Source: Vigna angularis (lineage: Eukaryota; Streptophyta; Magnoliopsida; Fabales; Fabaceae). From it: a stretch of 64,000 bases of DNA. Location: NCBI RefSeq assembly GCF_016808095.1, contig NC_068975.1, positions 2,852,001 to 2,916,000 on the forward strand. Direction: 5' to 3'. This document shows positions 1 through 11,139 of the stretch, one piece after another. The notes under the pieces were generated by a model. That model did no database searches. It saw only the letters and a program-made list of their open reading frames with translations, and was not told the origin of the DNA. A program made the translations under genes and the position numbers. Every line of letters begins with the position of its first letter. Position 1 is the stretch's first letter.

Positions 1-675
1 ATTATATGTGGTCATTAAGGTTATCTTCATTGCAAAATTAATTTTTCATCACTCATTTGAAATATACTCACATCATATATAATTTAAAATTTTTAATTTT
101 TGATAATAATCGAAATTACTTTGTTATAATCCAGGACTAAAAGAATAATAAAGAAATAGTAGTAATAGTTTTTAAAGATGATACTTGATTATTTCATTAT
201 AAAAAAGTTACTTATAAATAGTTTTTTAATAACTGAATTTTATTTTACAAAAAAAATTGTCGTAAGATTAGAGAAAATAAGAGTTTTAAAAATAAAATAG
301 ATTTGATACTTTGGATTTTTGTTTGAAAATTAGTGTTTTTAAGTGTATATTTTTGTTAGAACATAATTGTTATGTTATTTTTTAATTTTATATATTTTTT
401 TATAGGAATAAAAGAGTCTTTTACCTGTATTTAATTGGTGTAAAAATTAATTAAGGAGTGACTTGTGTTTAGAAACTCTAAATCAAACCCTAGAAAATAG
501 AGGAAGAGAGGAGATTGTCGTTTTGGGAGAATGAGAGAGAGAACGCTGAGAAACTCTTAGTGTAAAGGAAGATTGATAGTGTTTTAGAATTGTAGATAAC
601 TTATGATTGTTCAAGGTATGATGAAACTTACATTTTGTTTGTTTATGGTTGTATGTTATATGTGCTCTTGATTAT
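1..675. other. AT-rich intergenic sequence, no gene seen
   Basis: No open frame of useful length and no recognisable protein motif on either strand. Around 470-560 there is a purine-rich stretch that resembles a plant leader or LTR transcribed edge, but nothing follows it that could be called a coding region. The right border is set by the target duplication of the CACTA element. Confidence 0.6.
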
Positions 676-1592
676 CATTAGTACAAAAATAGCGTATAAC
701 GTCACGCGTCCAACCATTGAATAACCAACGTTAAAAATGAGCGATGACATTTTTGTAAATAAATGCAATTATTAAACGTCGTTTAGAATTGTAATTCGAC
801 GTAAAAGGATATAAAATGTCGAATTCCCTTTAAATTCGACGTCAAAAGGTTAGTAAATTCAATAAAAATTTGAGCGGGAGATTGAAAATTCATTCACTTT
901 ATCTTAGCATGCGATACCCTCTTCTCTTCTCAAACTTTTCTCGAACGAAGTTTGACGAGCATCACATGTAATTTTTCTTTCATTTGATACAAATGCATGT
1001 TAATTAACTACTTTATGTATGATTTTTGTTTGTTTTAACCAATTATTTATGTGCTCTTCTCCTTCATAGGCGCATTCTGCTTTCTCTCTCACTGGTGACG
1101 AAACTTTATTCCAACCCACCTTTTGAAGGTTAGTTTTCGTTTTCGTTTTGAAGAACTTATGTGTTGAACTTGTTTGTTGTTTTCTTTTGTTGAACTTGTT
1201 TGTTGTTGTTGTTTGGTTGAACTTGTCTGTTGTTGTTTGATTGAACTTGTTTGTTGTTGGTTATTATTGTTTGTTGTTGATACTACACTACACGTTCATA
1301 GTTCATGTTTTATAAAATACCAAACACTGAAATTTGTTGTTTTTTCGCTTTTCAGGTCTCATAGAGTTGTAAAAAAGGATCAGAATTAAAAAAAACAAAA
1401 AAAAAATTGATTAACGTCAAATATTAATATTCGACGTTAAGTTCATGTCGTATGTTAACAAAATTCGACCTTAACTTAACGTCGAATTTTTAAATTCGAC
1501 GTAAATTTAACGTCTCCTGATATGATGTCGTTTGCGAATTCGCCGTTAAAAGCCAAAAATATTTGACGTTGTACGCGATTTTTGTACTAGTG
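676..1592. mobile_element. Non-autonomous CACTA (En/Spm) transposon, 917 bp
   Basis: The right end reads, inward on the reverse strand, CACTAGTACAAAAATCGCGT. The left end reads CATTAGTACAAAAATAGCGT, so the two 20-bp ends match at 18 positions; the left end has CATTA instead of the canonical CACTA. The element is bounded by TAT on both sides (673-675 and 1593-1595), the 3-bp target duplication expected of this superfamily. Just inside both ends lie repeated ATTCGACGTTA-like motifs in both orientations, typical of CACTA subterminal transposase-binding repeats. No transposase is encoded. The middle (about 880-1390) is less AT-rich and could be captured host sequence, but I could not identify a source. 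Confidence 0.85.
1164..1265. repeat. Minisatellite of GTTGAACTTGTTTGTTG units
   Basis: Four imperfect copies of a TTGAACTTGTTTGTTG core separated by variable runs of GTT/TTG. They lie in the middle of the small CACTA element. The 71-aa frame across it (Cys/Leu/Val-rich repeats) is a by-product of the repeat and is not called as a gene. Confidence 0.7.
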
Positions 1593-2003
1593 TATCTTGA
1601 TTGGTAATCCTTGTTTTGATACATGTGTATATGATTATCATTATCTGTGGTTATTGTTGGGTAAGAGTTTGTGTATGAATGGACATAGGGTTTATGTAAT
1701 ATTTGTGATGAGTTTTCCTTATGAATGTATTATGTATGTTTTGTTGTATTATCCCAACAAAAGGTTTGATGCTACAGGAGAACAAAGTTATGATGTTTGG
1801 GGGTTTCCATGCTAATATATGTTGTAAGTGTTGGGTTATTGGACTCCCTTCCTATGTGTAGAATAGGCCAAATAATGTGGACCATTATGTATCACGTTGT
1901 TTTAGTGGAGATAAGTCAGATTAGTAGGGCACATTAGACTCATTTGAAGGGAGGGAAAAACCAAGTGAAAGAGAAAAGAAGAGAAGAAGTCATTCTCGCA
2001 TAA

Positions 2004-2358
2004 CATAAAACCTGCACTAGTGTTTTCGTCATTGTAAAGTCGTTGATCGTTCGATCAGGCTAATTTTTGGACAATGGGTTCCAAGCGCAAGGTTCTCCAT
2101 TCTGACCGTTCGGATCCTCAATCGAAAGACTAGTTTGGGAGAAAAAAACCTCGCATCAGCAACTCTGTTTTGGAGAATTTCATAAAATTTGCACTGGTAT
2201 TTTCATTGTTGTGAAGTCGTTCACCGTTGGATCGGGCTGATTTTTGGATAGTGGGTTCCAGACGTATGGTTCTTGATTCTAATTGTTCGAATTTTCAATC
2301 AAAGGTCTAGTTTGGGAGAAAACAACCTCGCATAACAACTCTGTTTTAGAGAATTTTC
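2004..2358. repeat. Tandem duplication, unit about 177 bp
   Basis: The stretch starting CATAAAACCTGCACTAGTG at 2004 is repeated as CATAAAATTTGCACTGGTA at 2181. Both units continue in register through GGGTTCCA and CTAGTTTGGGAGAAA and end in ACTCTGTTTT(G/A)GAGAAT. Identity looks to be roughly 80 percent by eye. It probably belongs to an LTR retrotransposon leader. Confidence 0.75.
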
Positions 2359-2639
2359 ATCTTCTTTGTTTTCATTTGTAAGCATTATGCTTAGTTAGTT
2401 TGCTGATTGAAAACCCTATTTGGTGATTTTATTGGAGACTCTTTTGCACTCTATTATTGGGGGTATAACAAGTCAATGATTGGATCTCGATGATTCAAGT
2501 GATTTATTATATGTGTTTGAGTATGTTTACATGAGTATGTGATGCTTGAATGCATGTATGACGTGTTAACTATGTTTCCACGTGATCTAGGGTGATGTAT
2601 GTATTTTTGAATGCTTGAATCATGTCTAGGCTGTGTTTC

Positions 2640-3810
2640 GATTTGGAAATAATCGATTATCATTAATTATAATCAATTATCTATGCCTTGGTTTTGAGTG
2701 TGGTTTCAGGAATAACCGATTATCTAGGATGGTAATCGATTATCCCTTCCTATATGATGTTTCTTGGTAAATTTCATTGAGATAATCGATTATCTTAAGT
2801 AATAATCAATTATCACAATCAATGGCGAATTTGATGAAGAATGGACGTGAACCAAGCGTGAGGAGCTGTGGAACATGATGATAATCAGAGATTGAGGTTA
2901 ATGGTTATGTTTAGGTCAATTTGACTTTTGGTTAAGAGTGAAGCATGAGTGAGTGTTGAGATGTACCTAAGTATGTGGTTGATGAACATGAGAGTAAAGG
3001 ATAAGTCTACATCTCTTTATGATAAGGGGAGCATCATTTTTTAAATGGTGTGTAAGTGTTTTGATGTTCTTTAGCACATGTTTTCCATTATACTTGTTCT
3101 GTCATTTTTTTTTTGCTAATGCCCAAAGGGGGAGAGTAATTGGAAAACATGTTTCTTGTTGGTCATCATCAAAAAAGGAGGAGATTGTTGATAGGGGGAG
3201 ATAAACTTATCCTTTATATATGTTTTTGATGATGAACAAAAAAATGGTTTTATAGTATCTTGCACAACAAATGGCATAACAATTGTTTTATCTTTATTGT
3301 GTTAATGCTTGATATATGAATTCATTGTTTGTAAATGAATCATGCTTTAAACATATTGCACATATGATTTCTGATAGAAATAAACGGTTAAGTAATGTAT
3401 ATAATTTGTTAGATTTCTCCAGATATCATTGTATGCTTAACAAGGGCAAACAACTATGTAGTAATCGATTACATAAGTTGTATAATCGATTAAAACTCGA
3501 AGCTATGCCAATATATGTTTCATTAGTGTATTGATCTATTTAGAATGAAAATTGATTTGAAAATTTGCTTAAGTGTTGACATAACTGATTTCATAACGAG
3601 TTAAATATGTTTCATATGTCAAAATCAATTTTATTTAATAGCCTGAACTGTTTTAATAGTCAAATGAATTTATTGTTGGCTATGAGAATTATATAATCGA
3701 TTGTATTCTCTGGATAATTTGTTAAAATCAAAACAGAAGCAAATCTAAGAGAATCTGATGAAGCAGAAGGGAAAGCTTAACAAATTACATAAGTTTCGTA
3801 ATCGATTATA
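2640..3810. repeat. Clustered ATAATCGATTAT palindromes in LTR-like DNA
   Basis: About eleven copies of TAATCGATTA or one-base variants occur in two clusters, about 2645-2815 and 3460-3805. The motif is self-complementary. The second cluster lies within the presumed LTR that follows the polypurine tract near 3175. The spacing is irregular, so this is not a simple tandem repeat. Confidence 0.6.
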
Positions 3811-4490
3811 TTGCATTAGGATTCAGAAAATCCTATAAATAACTGTCTTGCGCGCTGTTTGAAAACAATTGAATAGCATCAATTTCATAACTAGCATTTT
3901 TATTGAGTTTTAATTACAAGAGCGTCCAAGAAGTGTCTTGAAGAATCAAGGATAAATTTGAGTTTCATATACATCAATATTCTATCAAGAAAGTGTGCTG
4001 AACAAGTTCTGATTCAATCTACGCAGCTGGAGTGTGCTTAGAAGATCAATTTCATCTTATACAATCTGTGTAGTATGTTCCTGTGCTGGTGTGCCAGGGG
4101 AGAGAGCTGTGAGTGTTCTTTGTGAGAGCTGTGATTGTTCTCAGTGTGGTAAGAGTGTGAGGGTGTTCACCTCTTGTTTGCTATAGTGATTTTGAGTGTG
4201 GAGAGAAGTACATTGAGAGAGGATATTTCTATATTCTTGTTAACTTTATCATTATAGTGAAATCCCTTCAACTAAGGTTGTTGAAGGAAGAGTGGATGTA
4301 GGCTTGGCCAAACCAGTATAAACTGCTTGTGTGAATCTTTTTCTATCCTTTCTCTTTTATTTTGAAAGAGTATAGTCTTCCTTAGTTTTCTGTTTAGTTT
4401 TTTCCATTGTAAATTGAGTCTTTTTCTTTTTCTTTTTAGTCTTAGTTTGTCCTTGCCTAGAAGGGTAGTTGTCTAAGTGTGGGGTGTGAT
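3110..4490 (+). mobile_element. 3' end and LTR-like region of a Ty1/copia-type element
   Basis: A polypurine stretch (AAAAAAGGAGGAGATTG, about 3170-3187) is followed by TTGATAGGGGGAGATAAAC, the kind of junction seen between the internal region and 3' LTR of plant copia elements. The region then runs through the AATCGATTA cluster to a stretch at 4080-4480 resembling a plant LTR R/U5 region (repeated GAGAGCTGTGA motifs, T-rich end). I cannot fix the right end or a target duplication, so the coordinates are approximate. The small frame before the polypurine tract has no recognisable motif. Confidence 0.4.
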
Positions 4491-4800
4491 AACTCTCTAG
4501 TTTTGCTTATTTTCCACTTTTAAAACTCTTTTCTTAGGCTTCTTTAGGTTTTAATTATTTAGAAATAGAATAATTTAGTGTAAAAAGGTAAAAATAGGCT
4601 TTTAATAAAATAAAGTTAATTTTCTCTTTTTAGGCAAATAAAATTAGTCTTTAAAGAATTAGATTCTTTTTCCTTTTTAAAAAAATTGTAGAAAAAAAAT
4701 AGTTTTTTAGAATAGGTTATATTTTCTATTAATTTTTTTTAACTCTTAATTCAATTCTTTGGGTTGACTATTACTAAATTGGGCCACTGCTTAGGCTGAG
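4491..4800. other. AT-rich spacer, no feature seen
   Basis: T- and A-rich sequence with no open frame, no repeat structure and no similarity I recognise. Confidence 0.5.
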
Positions 4801-6116
4801 TTGAGTGCTTCTCCCTACACCACCACACCCTTCTTCATGCACCTCCCAGTTTTTCGTAATTCCAAAAGTAACCTTAAGTAAATATTAGTTACTTTTACTT
4901 TACTTTTTCATTTTTTTTTCAAATCCTAATATCATTCCCGTTTCACACGATCGCACCCACCCCACCGCCACATTTCATTTTCTAAATTCTCTCTTTCCAT
5001 CTTCTTCTCCTCTCCATTCTTTCTCAGTACCACTCCAACCCCTTCTTCACCTTTTCAAAAAATTAAAAGTGCACCACCATCTGGACAACACCATTTTCGT
5101 GCTTTATCTTTGCATCCCTTCAACACAACCCATCATTCATCTTCATTCCCACCATTTTTCACACAAATAAAATCACAGAGCAAATTCAACCCCATGCTCC
5201 ATTCATCATCATCATCAACCAATACATTTTCCTTCACCTTTACCCTTCATGTTCATCTTCTTTCTCACCTCTTTATCATCTTCAACAAATTCCAAACTCA
5301 ACCTTTTTCCTCCAACATCTTTTTCATCTTTTTTCTCCAACAAAACCATTTTCTAAACAATCATTCAAGGCCATATCATTTTCATTCCCTCCATGTAGCT
5401 AGCATTCTCATCCAACACATACATACCCAATCAAAAGAGAGAAACATTTCGAATAGAGAGCGCACTAGGGAGGCAGTGCGACTGCCAACTCCCGATTTGT
5501 ATTTCGAATGAAGAAAGAAGTGTCGATGGTGGTGGTCCCGAAAGCGAACAACAGTGTGACCCAAAGATGAATAGGGAGTTCACGTCTTCGCCGGCGGTTC
5601 GGTCTGCGGGGAAGATGCGCAACGACGGCAGCGACGTTACGAGCTAGGTAGATGGGGACGTAAGGCAACAACTTGTAGCAGCTGAAGTCGTTGGAGAAAG
5701 AAGAAACTCCTATTCTTTTGTGAAGGGAGATGAAGGGCAAAACATACTAGAGTTTGTTGGAGTGCTGGTACAGGATAAAGGGTCACATTATATAATAAAC
5801 AATTAACAATGCTCGAAACGTGAAAGGGATGTACAAATCCGTCAAACGGATATCAACATCCGTTGAAGGAGAAACACATGTCCATATCCGTTTGCCCATC
5901 AATGGATGCTGATATCCGTTGACAGATATCAACATTCGTTGAAGGACAAACGGATGTCCATATCCGTTGACGGATATGGATATCCGTTGAAGGCCCAACG
6001 AATCTCCCATTTTCGTTGAGGCCTTCAACCACGGTAGTTTAATTTTGACTGAGGGATATTTGTGAAATGAGTGGTGGAGGAAGAAACATGTGGTGGTGTA
6101 GGGAGAAACTCTCAAA
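4801..6116. mobile_element. Inverted-repeat-bounded DNA transposon candidate, about 1.3 kb
   Basis: The left end (4801-4846) contains CTTCTCCCTACACCACCACA. The right end, reverse complemented, contains TTTCTCCCTACACCACCACA, and the similarity continues on both sides with mismatches (TTGAGTG against TTGAGAG outside, TTCTTC inside). A TGA next to each end could be a 3-bp target duplication, but the exact termini are uncertain. The internal open frames on both strands are low-complexity (Ser/His/Phe-rich) and not credible genes. GC rises around 5460-5660, which may be captured host sequence of unknown origin. Confidence 0.55.
5830..6030. repeat. Dispersed ATATCCGTTG / CAACGGATAT motifs
   Basis: Nine or so copies of (A/C)ATCCGTTGA(A/C)GG and its complement AACGGAT(A/G)T occur in about 200 bp in alternating orientation. 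They lie close to the right inverted repeat of the surrounding element, where subterminal transposase-binding repeats would be expected. That role is an inference. Confidence 0.6.
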
Positions 6117-7200
6117 CTGAGTTTTAGTGAAAGAATGTGTTTTGTGTGAGAGGTCGTTGCTGCCTTAAGAGGTTTGAGGTTTGAATGTTCATTACCCATA
6201 TGCAAATAAAAAAAAAACCCTCTATGCTAGGGTTCGTTTCGAGAGCGAGAGAGATGAAGCCTGAAGAAGATGATCCGAGCTTGAATCAACGAGATGCCAA
6301 AGTGATCAAAGGGTTTAGATGCAAGCTCATAAGCAAAGTGAATGAGAGACGTCCGATGGGAAGTGCGAAGCGCCGAGAGACGACATTTTCCTTCCCTTTC
6401 CCTTTTTCCCATTAGTTTCTCACCCTATAAAAATGGGTTTTCTTTGTAAAAAAAAGTATGTACAGTTGTAGACAGTGGTGAGTAGAGTAGAGTGTAGAGA
6501 GATCTCGAGGGTAGGGTTTCTCTTAGGTTTTCTTTATGCGATTTTGGAGTAGCTTTCTACTGTAATTATGGACTTGAATTGAGCAATCACGGTGGTGATA
6601 TCCCATGGTTTTCTTTGCCAAATATGTTAGAATTAGTCATTTCTTTTTGAGAGCTAATAATTGGATTTCAGTTTTAATCTCTTAGACTTTACGTTCTTTA
6701 ATCATGATCCCTTTCAAGTTAAACTTGTAATTTACTGCAACTTTCTTTTACTTTCCAGATTGGATTAATTATTTCAATTTATTCTAGCTTTTTATATAGG
6801 TTTATGTTCATTTAGCTTAGAATTTTTTTAGCCTTTAGGTTTGACAAATATACTCAGGAGTAGTTCAATTTTAGTATTTTCTCTTTTGCTTAATTTCTTG
6901 CTTTCTTTAAAATAGTTTATAGGTTAGATTTCCTTTTCCTTTTTAATTTCGTTATTTTCTTTTTAATTTCCCACCTTGTCTAGCCGTTAATAATTAGTAA
7001 ATAATAACAGGATTTTACTTAACACTTTAAACTTGATTTTAGCCGAGTCCAAAGATTGATATATTGGTTGTCTCTATGCTACATTAGTAGGAACCAATTT
7101 TATTCTATTTTAGGTGATAAAAAGACAGTTTAACAAACACCTTGGTAAGAGTGTCGTTTTCATGCCTAAGGGATTCGACGTGTTTAACACTTTCAACTTT
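6117..7200. other. LTR-like non-coding region without gene
   Basis: A TATA-like CTATAAAAATGGG at about 6425 is followed about 60 bp downstream by purine-rich sequence and then by a long T-rich stretch (6560-7070), resembling the U3-R-U5 and leader of a plant LTR retrotransposon. No second copy is present in the window to define the ends. The short frame at 6185-6415 has no recognisable domain. Confidence 0.35.
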
Positions 7201-7209
7201 AGTTATATC

Positions 7210-8210
7210 TTCTACAAGTTTTTTTATTTTGCAAAAGGGTTTTCTCCTTCTCCTTTTTAGAGGTGCTTAACTCTTTCTTAAGATTACTAACCTTTTGTTG
7301 TAGTAACTTTACATCATCCTTAGATGAAGTTACTTCTTCTTTCAAAGTATTATTTTCTATAAGAAGTTATTTACACTATTGTCGTAAAAACCTGTGTGTG
7401 TTAGACAATTTAGATGAATATGAAAGCAATTCATAATATGCATGAATAATTGAGTGTAGGTTGATAAATCTATCTCGTCATCAGAGTTGTTTGATGTACT
7501 TTCAATATTTCCTGCCACGAGGCATACTTTTGCTTCCTCGTCTTCATCTAATGTGTCCACGTCCTCCCAAGTGCTCATCAATATTTTCTTCTTTTCATAT
7601 CTGGGACCGACTGACTTTTTCTTCATCTTTTTCGATCTTGGGACATTCATATCTGAAGTGTCTAGGTTTGTTGCACTCATAGCAGACAATTAAGTGCTCT
7701 AGTCGTCTGTCCTTTGATTTGTTCCTTGAGCTAGATCTGATATGTCTGCCATTGAACATCGTGCCTCTTTTTTTCCTCCACATAGAATGAAGCTTTCTCG
7801 ATATGAATGAAAGCTCCTCTTCTTCGTTTTCATCCATGGAGTTTTGTTCATCATTCGACTCCTCAGAGGATTCATCTGTTCTAGAGCTTTGGTGGGGTCC
7901 TCATGATGGCTTTAAGCACAATACTCTTCTCCTTTTTTATTGATCCATCTTGTAAGAGTTTAAGCTCATGTACTTTTAAGATTCTGACTAGCTTTTTTAA
8001 GCTCATCCCATCGAGATTTTTCGATGTTCTTCGAAGAATTTTATCAATATGATTGAAGTTGTTGTAAGACTTCCCCATAGATTGACATGTAGAGACCGAG
8101 AGGTTGAGGTTGACACGTACAGATGTGTCGAAGTCGAACAAGATCGAGATATGGTTTAGGTCAACCATGGCCAAGATATGGTTGATGCTGAACAAGGTCG
8201 AGGTGTGTTG
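7210..8210 (-). pseudogene. Broken Ty1/copia-type gag (coiled coil plus zinc knuckle)
   Basis: Read on the minus strand, three overlapping frames give successive parts of a copia gag polyprotein. First (about 8080-7900) comes a segment with KILRRTSKNLDG and LVRILKVHELKL, matching the conserved gag/UBN2 region. Next (7837-7650) comes an acidic stretch, a basic stretch and a retroviral-type zinc knuckle CYECNKPRHFRYEC, in which the usual Gly before His is Arg. Last (about 7360-7210) comes a Lys/Glu/Leu-rich coiled coil. Frame changes between the parts show it is dead. No protease, integrase or reverse transcriptase follows on this strand. Confidence 0.75.
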
Positions 8211-8290
8211 AGGTCGAACAAGGCTGAGATATGATTGAGGTCAAACAAGACTGAGATATGGATAAGATCGAATAAGCCGATATTGTAAAA
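8102..8290. repeat. Degenerate short tandem repeat (GAGGTCGAACAAG type)
   Basis: At least five imperfect copies of a GAGGTCGAACAAG(G/A)C(T/G)GAGATATG unit, spaced roughly 30-35 bp apart, adjoin the N-terminal side of the gag remnant. The short frame across it is not a credible gene. Confidence 0.55.
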
Positions 8291-8330
8291 AAGTCTTTTT
8301 GCATTGCCATTAGACAGTTACTTAGTTTTA

Positions 8331-8473
8331 GTAAGTACGAATCGTACTCGACTCTAATAATCAACACCTAAGTGTGTTTTTACCTAATTTGAGATTAATT
8401 TTTGGTAAGTACGAATCGTACTCGACTCTAATAATCAACACCTAAGTGTGTTTTTATCTAATTTGAGATTAAT
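8331..8473. repeat. Near-perfect tandem duplication, unit 74 bp
   Basis: GTAAGTACGAATCGTACTCG at 8331 is repeated at 8405, and both copies continue through CACCTAAGTGTGTTTTTA to GAGATTAAT with about one difference. The near identity points to a recent event. Inside each unit is the palindrome CGAATCG. A second, smaller repeat (GTGTAAAGTTAAACTTAT, twice) follows at about 8501. Confidence 0.85.
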
Positions 8474-8910
8474 ATTATAAGCACGAAAGATAATATGATG
8501 TGTAAAGTTAAACTTATGTGTAAAGTTAAACTTATGAAAAAGCAATGTTATAGTTGCTTTTGAATGAAGAGATTCCTTCAATGTTATTAAAGAACATTTA
8601 AGAATTGCTTATAAAAAAAACTAGGATCCCATATTTTGTCTACTATTTATATAACTAAAAATTGATATGATTCTTTTTATTTTCTTCGCTTGTGATTCTT
8701 ATTATCCTTATATTAAACTCAAAAAAGAAATGCTATAATTAATCACCAAGCATGCACAATTCAAGATATAGTTTCCAAGTACTTGAATCACATCAAATAC
8801 CAATTACAATATTAATAACAACTACACACACTCATACCAACCAAACTCATAGACTGCAACAATCATATGATGACACACATGCAATCACTACAAATATTCC
8901 CAAGCTATGA

Positions 8911-9504
8911 TTACCACTTGTCAAAAATCAACAACATCCCCAGCCTATAGGAGTAATATGCATTAACACAAGCATACTGCACTTGCTCAGAAGAGAGATA
9001 CTTGAGTTCCCAGATACTCAATGTAACATTCTTTGGCTTCTGAATTTCCTCTCCAATGAGTTTCTCCACCAAAGTCTTCAGCCCTGCTCTTTTGAACTCC
9101 TTGTGATCAAACTCCTCAGCTGCCCATAATCTTCCTTCAGCCGTTTTGCATCAGCAGATATATCTTCACCCCACTGAACATTATGTTGGGGTTGCAAAGG
9201 GCTCTGTAGAGGGTCCTTGGGATGGAAGAAGCTTGGTAGAGTTGATAGATGAGGCAACAGTGTTTGATGCAAAGTTGTAAGATTGTAACAGGGTTCTGAA
9301 CCCTGAAACTTGGACGCCATTCAATGGCAAGGCCAACCACCTTCTTCTGGAAGTTGCGTAGCGTTTGAAGATGGCATTTGATCCATGAAGAAACCACTTT
9401 GGGACATGAGGTCACCATGGTATTGATGACACGCCTGTTATGGTGACTTTATAGAGGGATACTGATCCTTTTCGATTATGCTGTTTCTCAATGCGGATTC
9501 CCAT
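8911..9504 (-). pseudogene. Werner-type (WEX-like) 3'-5' exonuclease pseudogene
   Basis: On the minus strand, pieces in several frames follow the order of a plant WRN-type DEDDy exonuclease: an N-terminal part, TMVTSCPKVVSSWI, then KKVVGLAIEWRPSF, then NPVTILQLC and CLIYQL, then DAKRLKEDYG, and last FKRAGLKTLVEK, YLSSEQVQYACVNAY and a TAA at 8911. The family is normally GLDIEW and YACVDAY at the metal-binding sites; here both aspartates are lost (Ala and Asn). At least two frameshifts (near 9160 and 9110) and a frame change near 9420 also separate the parts. There is no intron, so it could be a processed or fragment copy, since the intact plant genes are often single-exon. Such a protein would degrade DNA or small RNA intermediates; this copy cannot. 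Confidence 0.85.
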
Positions 9505-9519
9505 TGCTGGTGTAGGTTG

Positions 9520-11110
9520 AGGGATGATACGAGTAGAGGAATGTTTATAGGGAACTTGCAGGGTTTTTTTGTTGATGGTGATGAACGTTTGAAGAGTTAG
9601 GAAAGTTATATATATTGATCAATAACTGTGAAGAAAAAACGATGGATAAGAATATGTGAACCATATTTGGCTAGTCACTGTTCTAGGAGCCTATAAGATG
9701 AAGCAGCTTCTCCTCCAAGGAGATAAAAGAGATGATTATGACAGTTAAAGTAAACAATTTGTACTGGTTACCAATTTTTTATAACAATTATCTTGTAGTA
9801 GTATGATACGTTAATAATTTTTTAATAATAAATTATATCTCACTATTTTATTGGTTTGTATATTTAAAAAAGATGTAAAAAAGTTATAAAAAAAAGTCTA
9901 AATTTTTTTTCTATTTTTTTTTTGTAAATGATGTATTACTATTTTATTAATTCGTTTAAATTTATTTTAAAAAAATATTTAAAATAAACCAATCACAAAT
10001 TATTAGATGTTGTAAAAAATTATTAACAAAATGGTTAAAAAACATTTTTCGAACAATTTATTTCAGGAAATAAAGTTTAGTTGCTTTGTATACACGTATA
10101 ATAAGTCTTGAATGTGTAAACATATTAACTATTAATTTTTTTTTATTTTAGAGAAATTTGAGAATTCAATATGAATCTAAATTTTGCATTAAATAATATG
10201 AAAGAATTAAATAATATATTAAAATAAAAACATATAAATTTATTAATTAATATAAAAATATTAAATTTTATTTTAAAATAAAAAATCATAAATTTATTAA
10301 TTAATATAAAAATATTAAATGTTATTTTAAAATAAAAAATCATAAATTTATTACTTTAGGATTTTGAATTAAAAATAATATTACTTTTTTAAATTGACAG
10401 ATTAAGGTTTTATTTTCCCTGGTAAAAACTTTCTTTTTAAATACCCATCATAAATTGGAAAGTGTTTGCTTAGTCAATTACTTCAGTTCATATTTGATGA
10501 CCATCAATGCGAGGAATGAACTGACTAATGTTATTAATAAATCTTTTGTAGAAAAAATGGTATTGATTATGGGTTAACTGAGTATTGAACTCGCATTATT
10601 TGAGGGAAAAAGCAGTGAATAGTTACATTAGAAAATGTTCTTTTAACAATTTTTTTATAATTTTTTTATAAATATGATTAATTTGTTTCAAATCTACAAG
10701 CTAATAAAATAGTAACATAATTTATTATTAAAAAATTATTAAAAAAAATTGTTAACATGTCGTACGCAGTAAAGTTGAATAAGAAGCTGGAATGGGAAGA
10801 GGTGGGTGTGGTTTTCATTATTTTATTTTTACTTTTAAAGTAAATATTTAGTTTATCTCCATAGTCATACGGAAGGAGTATGAAATTTTTATATTATGCT
10901 TATCTCCATGAGTAATGCGTGTATTTGTATCCATTTTCTTACTATTCCAACATAGATTCAAATATATCTTAAAAAGAGAACTAGTTGTTCTAAAATATGA
11001 GAAGTTGGTACTTGAAATCTTAATATCTGATACTCCTTTTTTCTACAAACAAATTAATATAGGTAATACATGAAAAAAAAAAAAACAAAAGCGATAAAGT
11101 TAAAAAATAG
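9520..11110. other. AT-rich intergenic sequence, no gene seen
   Basis: Long A/T-rich stretches dominate. Apart from the 54-bp repeat annotated separately, I see no coding signal. The minus-strand frames (for example 10143-10343) are Ile/Phe/Asn-rich translations of AT repeats. Confidence 0.6.
10180..10352. repeat. AT-rich tandem repeat, unit 54 bp
   Basis: ATAAATTTATTAATTAATAT occurs at 10234 and 10288, and the start of a third copy is at 10342. The intervening sequence (AAAATATTAAAT..TTATTTTAAAATAAAAAAT) is also conserved, giving a little over two units. Confidence 0.75.
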
Positions 11111-11139
11111 TTTTAAAAAATTATAAAAACAAAACAAAT

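Noticed and set aside
5110..5511. 133-aa plus-strand open frame, Ser/His/Phe-rich
   Set aside because: Low-complexity translation of CATCATC/TTC-rich sequence inside a transposon candidate; no domain and no splice or homology support.
5783..6205. 140-aa minus-strand open frame
   Set aside because: Its repeats (ISVNGY..P) come from the ATATCCGTTG motif cluster of the surrounding element, not from a protein.
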